Shown here: one piece after another, positions 60,868 through 64,000 of the stretch
Numbering within the stretch: the stretch's first letter is position 1
Layout of the letters: every line of letters starts with the position of its first letter
Origin: Saccharospirillum sp.
GTDB taxonomy: Bacteria; Pseudomonadota; Gammaproteobacteria; Pseudomonadales; Natronospirillaceae
Assembly (NCBI GenBank): GCA_018402545.1
Contig: JAGYIL010000001.1
Coordinates: 1,302,001 to 1,366,000, forward strand
Direction of reading: 5' to 3'
DNA: 64,000 nt
Program-made: the position numbers and the translations under genes
The notes under the pieces: generated by a model
What the model saw: the letters and a program-made list of their open reading frames with translations, nothing else
Told to the model about the DNA's origin: nothing
Databases searched by the model: none

Positions 60868-61863
60868 GCCCGGCTCACGGGTCAAGAGTAGTTCAAGCGG
60901 CTTTTCGCTGTGGATTGCACAGCGAAAGCCATTTCCAGCGGTGAAGTCTATTTCGCGTGGGATACGCCGAAATATAAGGTTTCCATTCCAATCTGAATTC
61001 CCGCGACCAAAGCCTCGGGACAGTTTACGGGTATTCCACCGATCCCCATCTGGCGGGCCAACTGGATCGACTCGCGGACCTTGCCGATAGGCGAATGGCG
61101 AATACCAGTCTCGGACCCACTCATTGGCATTGCCTGTCATGTCGTACAGGCCTAGTGGGTTTGGGGGGTGGAGGCCCACCGGGTCAATCCAATTATAGCG
61201 ACCAGAACCATCCTCATAGTTAACACCGGGCTCTATATCGCCAGAATTTGTCGCAAACTTCACTGCCTGGCCCCGGCTTCGGGCGGCGTATTCCCATTGC
61301 GCTTCCGTCGGCAGGTCAAACGGCAGACCGGTAAGATCAGCCAGCCAAAGGCAATAGTCCTGAGCCGCGTGCCAGTCTACACCCAGATATACCGCTCGGT
61401 CCGGTTCCATATTGGGGTTTTTGCCGCGCTGATCGGCTTTAATGTAGGGTAGGTCGTTGGTTTTGGTATAGAGGTCGTATTCCCTGATGGCGGTTTCATA
61501 TTTATGAATGTAATAGCCACTGAGGGTGACTTTATGTACCGGGTAGCAGCTTTGCTCGCAACCGGGAAAGGGAATGCGGTAGCTCATGCTGCCATCGGCC
61601 ATTTCCAGCCATTCGCCGTTGGGGTCGTCTTCCGGGACTTCGTAGCCGACATTACCCATCATGAAGTCGCCGCCATCCACGAAGACCATGTTGGCGAGGG
61701 TGCGCTCAATCAATGCCTGAACTTCCGGTGGATGCTTAGAGAAATGCCCTTCAAAAGCGGGCGCGGCCGTTTGAGCAGAGGTATACCAGAAGCCTACTGC
61801 TGCTAGTGCCATTGCTCCAATGCTACTACCAAGCACCAACCTTTTCTTTGCCTTCCCTGTCAT
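60856..61863 (-). CDS. Membrane-anchored formylglycine-generating-enzyme-like protein
   Basis: A 335-residue protein. Residues about 8-29 form a signal anchor (RLVLGSSIGAMALAAVGFWY), so the rest is periplasmic. The body is an FGE/SUMF1 (sulfatase-modifying factor) domain: MVFVDGGDFMMGN, VHKVTLSGYYIHKYET, LPTEAQWEYAARSRG, YDMTGNANEWVRDWY and a C-terminal GFRCA. I saw no obvious pair of catalytic cysteines as in true FGE, so enzyme activity is doubtful. Such domains occur next to T6SS spike and effector genes. Here it may be a periplasmic immunity or accessory factor. Transcribed opposite to the effector cassette. Confidence 0.7.
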   Translation of the reverse strand: MTGKAKKRLVLGSSIGAMALAAVGFWYTSAQTAAPAFEGHFSKHPPEVQALIERTLANMVFVDGGDFMMGNVGYEVPEDDPNGEWLEMADGSMSYRIPFPGCEQSCYPVHKVTLSGYYIHKYETAIREYDLYTKTNDLPYIKADQRGKNPNMEPDRAVYLGVDWHAAQDYCLWLADLTGLPFDLPTEAQWEYAARSRGQAVKFATNSGDIEPGVNYEDGSGRYNWIDPVGLHPPNPLGLYDMTGNANEWVRDWYSPFAYRQGPRVDPVGPPDGDRWNTRKLSRGFGRGNSDWNGNLIFRRIPREIDFTAGNGFRCAIHSEKPLELLLTREPGSNP

Positions 61864-62275
61864 TTAAGAACCAACCATGAATAAGTATCTATCGGGCTCT
61901 AGTTTATCATAAAGATGCAAGCCGAGTTGTGATGGTTTAGTCAACTATGCATGCCTTAAATGCTCACCCATACCGGCTGGCACTTCCCCCTGCTGAACCC
62001 ATGCTATTCTAGTCACTTGCCTCAACAACGACCCGGCCCGGGCTATGATCCTCGGTGTGAATTCGTCGAGATGGTTTCATCAACCTTGTGATCGAGTTAT
62101 CAACGTTTGCCCGTGAGTGTCAGTATCCTTCCTCGCGGTTCAAAGGCAAGTGCACGCACGGGCTATAGATTCTCGCGCTGTGCTTGTTTGCAGTCATTTC
62201 AATGAAGCGTTGCAGTTGTAGCAGCGAACTCATTGCAGGTGTAAAGGATAATTGTTGTTGGAAGGGAGCATTACC
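61864..62275. other. Intergenic region with vgrG debris
   Basis: 412 bp without an intact gene. It holds the vgrG fragment at 61973-62059 and, near 62250-62275, the ribosome-site region (GAAGGGAG) of the small membrane protein. Nothing else recognised. Confidence 0.6.
61973..62059 (+). pseudogene. Frameshifted vgrG fragment
   Basis: This segment matches 54081-54169 of the large vgrG (TGWHFPLLN...CLNNDPARAMILGV region). Long shared runs include CCGGCTGGCACTTCCC, TGCTGAACC and CAACAACGACCCGGCCCGGG (one base differs in the run before CAACAAC). It is 2 bp shorter in the middle, so the frame is broken. It is the scrap of another spike gene of the same family, left by deletion or recombination. 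Confidence 0.75.
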
Positions 62276-62512
62276 ATGGATTCGATATCATCTATTCCGG
62301 TATTGAGAGAACTGGATTTCAGTCAGAAAGTGAGCTTGCAGCGGTTGTATCAAAAGGAGCGGAAGGGTGGGACCCTGAGCATTCAAGAACAGGACTTTCT
62401 GGACCAATACCGGGAAGAGCTGATTCGTGAGTTGTACAAAACCCGCTCGGTGTGGCCGACAATAATCTTAATGTCGATTAGTGTTTTGCTGTATCTGGTT
62501 TACAGCACTTAG
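62276..62512 (+). CDS. Small tail-anchored membrane protein
   Basis: A 78-residue protein, start ATG 62276 with GAAGGGAG upstream. Residues 1-58 are charged and helical (FSQKVSLQRLYQKERKGGTL, EELIRELYKTRS). One hydrophobic helix ends the chain (WPTIILMSISVLLYLVYST). No family recognised. Confidence 0.6.
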   Translation: MDSISSIPVLRELDFSQKVSLQRLYQKERKGGTLSIQEQDFLDQYREELIRELYKTRSVWPTIILMSISVLLYLVYST

Positions 62513-62608
62513 CGGCCTAGTGCCAGCCTGCGCCAAGCGGTGCAGGCTGGCATGAACCTGAGAAAGTTTGATTAGCTTGCTCAGGTTCTTATACGCAGGT
62601 CATATGGA

Positions 62609-63298
62609 TCAACTATTCGGCATGCACACTTGCGAGCCTTTTTCTACGGCAGGTCGCGCGTAGAAGCGTTCGCAGTACTGCATAACGTTGTTATAGGAAG
62701 CGGTATCCAGCGCTTCATGCCCTTCGTAAAAGTCGAGCGCCTTTATCCAGGGGGCAATGGCCATATCGGCGATGGTCAGTTCATCACCCAAGATCCACTC
62801 CTGGCCCTGTAGGCGTTGGTTGAGCACGCCAAGAAGACGTTTCGATTCGCTGGTGAAGCGTTCCACTCCATAGCTATCGGATGTTTTGTCAGCGGCGAAC
62901 TTATAAAAGTGACCGAACTGACCAAACATTGGTCCAACATGCGCCACCTGGAAGAACAGCCATTGCAGGGTTTCCCAGCGTTTTGCTGGGTCTTTGGGCA
63001 GGAACTGTCCGGTTTTTTCCGCCAGGTACACTAGAATGGCGCCGGTTTCCATCATGGCGATGCGTTCACCATTGGGACCATTTGGGTCGATGATGGCGGG
63101 TATCTTGTTGTTCGGGTTGAGTTTCAGGAAGTCTTCATCGAACTGGTCGTTTTTAATGATATTGACCAGGTGCGGCTCATAGGGAAGGCCCGTTTCTTCG
63201 AGCATGATAGACACTTTCTGACCATTCGGGGTGCCCATGGAGTAGAGCTGAAGAACGGTCGGGTCGGCGGCGGGCCAGCGTTTTGGGAAGTTGGACAT
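62609..63298 (-). CDS. Glutathione S-transferase family protein, YghU-like
   Basis: A 229-residue GST-like protein. The thioredoxin-fold N-terminal domain has LYSMGTPNGQKVSIMLEE and LNPNNKIPAIIDPNGP, close to the Nu-class YghU/YfcG proteins. The helical C-terminal domain contains QWLFFQVAHVGPMFGQFGHF and LGDELTIADMAIAPWI. Such proteins reduce disulfides or peroxides with glutathione. ATG 63298 has GGAG upstream; the longer frame to 63481 overlaps the divergent gene and is rejected. Confidence 0.88.
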   Translation of the reverse strand: MSNFPKRWPAADPTVLQLYSMGTPNGQKVSIMLEETGLPYEPHLVNIIKNDQFDEDFLKLNPNNKIPAIIDPNGPNGERIAMMETGAILVYLAEKTGQFLPKDPAKRWETLQWLFFQVAHVGPMFGQFGHFYKFAADKTSDSYGVERFTSESKRLLGVLNQRLQGQEWILGDELTIADMAIAPWIKALDFYEGHEALDTASYNNVMQYCERFYARPAVEKGSQVCMPNS

Positions 63299-63410
63299 CG
63301 TTTGCTCCGGTTTGTTGTAAGGTAACTTTCTAAGAATGGGTCTTTTTTGACGGTAGACAAGCGGGTAATCTGCCAGGCTTCCACAAACACTTTGACCGAG
63401 GACTTCAAAG

Positions 63411-64000
63411 ATGGTGAACAACCGTTCCCGACTGCTGTTTCTGGGCGATTCAGTCACCGATTGCGACCGGGATAGAAGCATTCGTCAACCCAATCGGCCC
63501 GAAGCTCTGGGAACCGGCTGGGTACACCGGGTGGCAACTGAGTGGCTGGCACAGAACCCGGAGGCGCAGGTCTGGAACCGGGGGTATTCCGGTTGTGAAA
63601 CAGGAGAGCTGCTGGATCAGGAAGGCTGGCAGCCGGTCAAGCAGGGCGGATACGACATTATTACCGTAATGATCGGCATCAACGACATCTGGCACCCGTT
63701 TGAAGAGAATCAACCGCACCAAATTGCAACCAACCTGGCCGATTTTCAGGCATTAATGGAGCGCCTGAAACCACTCACCCGCCAATTGATTATGGTCGAA
63801 CCCTTCGGCATAACTGGCAGTGCCGTCACCGAAGCCTGGTGGCCGCTGCTGGCTGAGTTGCAGTTAGGGCAAAGTGAATTGGCGCAGAAAAACGGCGCTC
63901 TGTGGATGCCAGTGCAGGCCGACTTTGAAGCAGGCAGTGCCACTCAGCCTGTTTTATGGGCCTACGATGGCGTTCACCCTGGTGTATTGGGTCACCGATG
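63411..64000 (+). CDS. SGNH/GDSL-family hydrolase, cut by the window edge
   Basis: At least 196 residues, open to the right edge. The SGNH blocks are visible: LFLGDSVTDCD (block I, Ser), WNRGYSGCETGELL (block II), MIGINDIW (block III, Gly/Asn) and DGVHPGVLGH (block V, Asp-His). So all catalytic residues of a GDSL esterase/lipase are in the window and only the C terminus is missing. No signal peptide, so it is probably cytoplasmic. Start ATG 63411, with GAGGA about 9 bp upstream. Divergent from the GST gene. Confidence 0.85.
   Translation, partial: MVNNRSRLLFLGDSVTDCDRDRSIRQPNRPEALGTGWVHRVATEWLAQNPEAQVWNRGYSGCETGELLDQEGWQPVKQGGYDIITVMIGINDIWHPFEENQPHQIATNLADFQALMERLKPLTRQLIMVEPFGITGSAVTEAWWPLLAELQLGQSELAQKNGALWMPVQADFEAGSATQPVLWAYDGVHPGVLGHR

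Noticed and set aside
62609-63481. Longer N terminus for the GST-like protein
   Set aside because: It would overlap the divergent SGNH hydrolase start; the family start with a ribosome site is 63298.
1-64000. CRISPR arrays, insertion sequences with transposase, integrons
   Set aside because: No regular short repeats with unique spacers and no transposase or integrase frames were found; only the inverted and tandem repeats listed.

Overview
The window looks like chromosomal DNA of a marine or halophilic gammaproteobacterium, probably Oceanospirillales-like. This rests on the gene mix: three-gene TRAP transporter, YejABEF, SlyD, Tpx, thiBPQ behind a TPP riboswitch, a complete type VI secretion locus, and tRNA-Gly/tRNA-Glu with encoded CCA. 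The genus is not certain. Coding density is high. The base composition is moderately GC-rich, except for a visibly AT-richer effector/immunity island near 56.8-60.4 kb.

Region 1 (1-12.4 kb) is an aromatic-acid catabolic island. A minus-strand operon runs Rieske ferredoxin, a small protein, Rieske oxygenase, SDR dehydrogenase, FAD ferredoxin reductase. It has a good sigma-70 promoter touching a perfect palindrome. Next to it are a GntR/UTRA regulator and a plus-strand set: aldehyde dehydrogenase, TRAP transporter (DctP, DctQ, DctM) and a benzoylformate-decarboxylase-like ThDP enzyme. A convergent LysR regulator closes the island. Read together: uptake of an aromatic 2-oxo acid, decarboxylation to the aldehyde, oxidation to the acid, then dihydroxylation and diol dehydrogenation. 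The substrate is inferred.

Region 2 (12.5-32.6 kb) is core-type DNA. It holds a tRNA-Glu/tRNA-Gly operon with tandemly repeated terminator spacers, a YbaN-family protein, yejABEF, an EamA transporter, slyD, tpx, ltaE, a thiamine-kinase-like gene divergent from a riboswitch-controlled thiBPQ operon, a hotdog thioesterase, two divergent phosphoribosyltransferases, and a beta-propeller lipoprotein with a putative outer-membrane protein. Several intergenic inverted-repeat elements lie here.

Region 3 (32.8-56.8 kb) is a complete T6SS operon in the order tssJ-K-L-M-tagF-tssA-B-C-hcp-tssE-F-G-H(clpV)-vgrG. It ends in a second, 1337-residue VgrG with LysM-like, coiled and membrane segments. Hairpins flank hcp. 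No Fha, PpkA or PppA gene is present although tagF is.

Region 4 (56.8-62.1 kb) is the effector/immunity end of that locus. An AHH-type nuclease gene sits 22 bp behind the second vgrG and overlaps an Imm11-like immunity gene. Then follow a 5'-truncated unrecognised toxin module with its own overlapping partner gene, a degenerate effector fragment, a second Imm11-like gene (about 78% identical to the first by hand alignment), a further effector fragment, a periplasmic formylglycine-enzyme-like protein, and a frameshifted scrap of vgrG. A 259-bp near-identical direct repeat covers the 3' ends of both immunity genes. This looks like repeated recombinational turnover of effector-immunity cassettes that left immunity genes standing while toxin parts decayed.

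Region 5 (62.2-64 kb) has a small membrane protein, a YghU-like glutathione transferase and a divergent SGNH hydrolase cut by the window edge.
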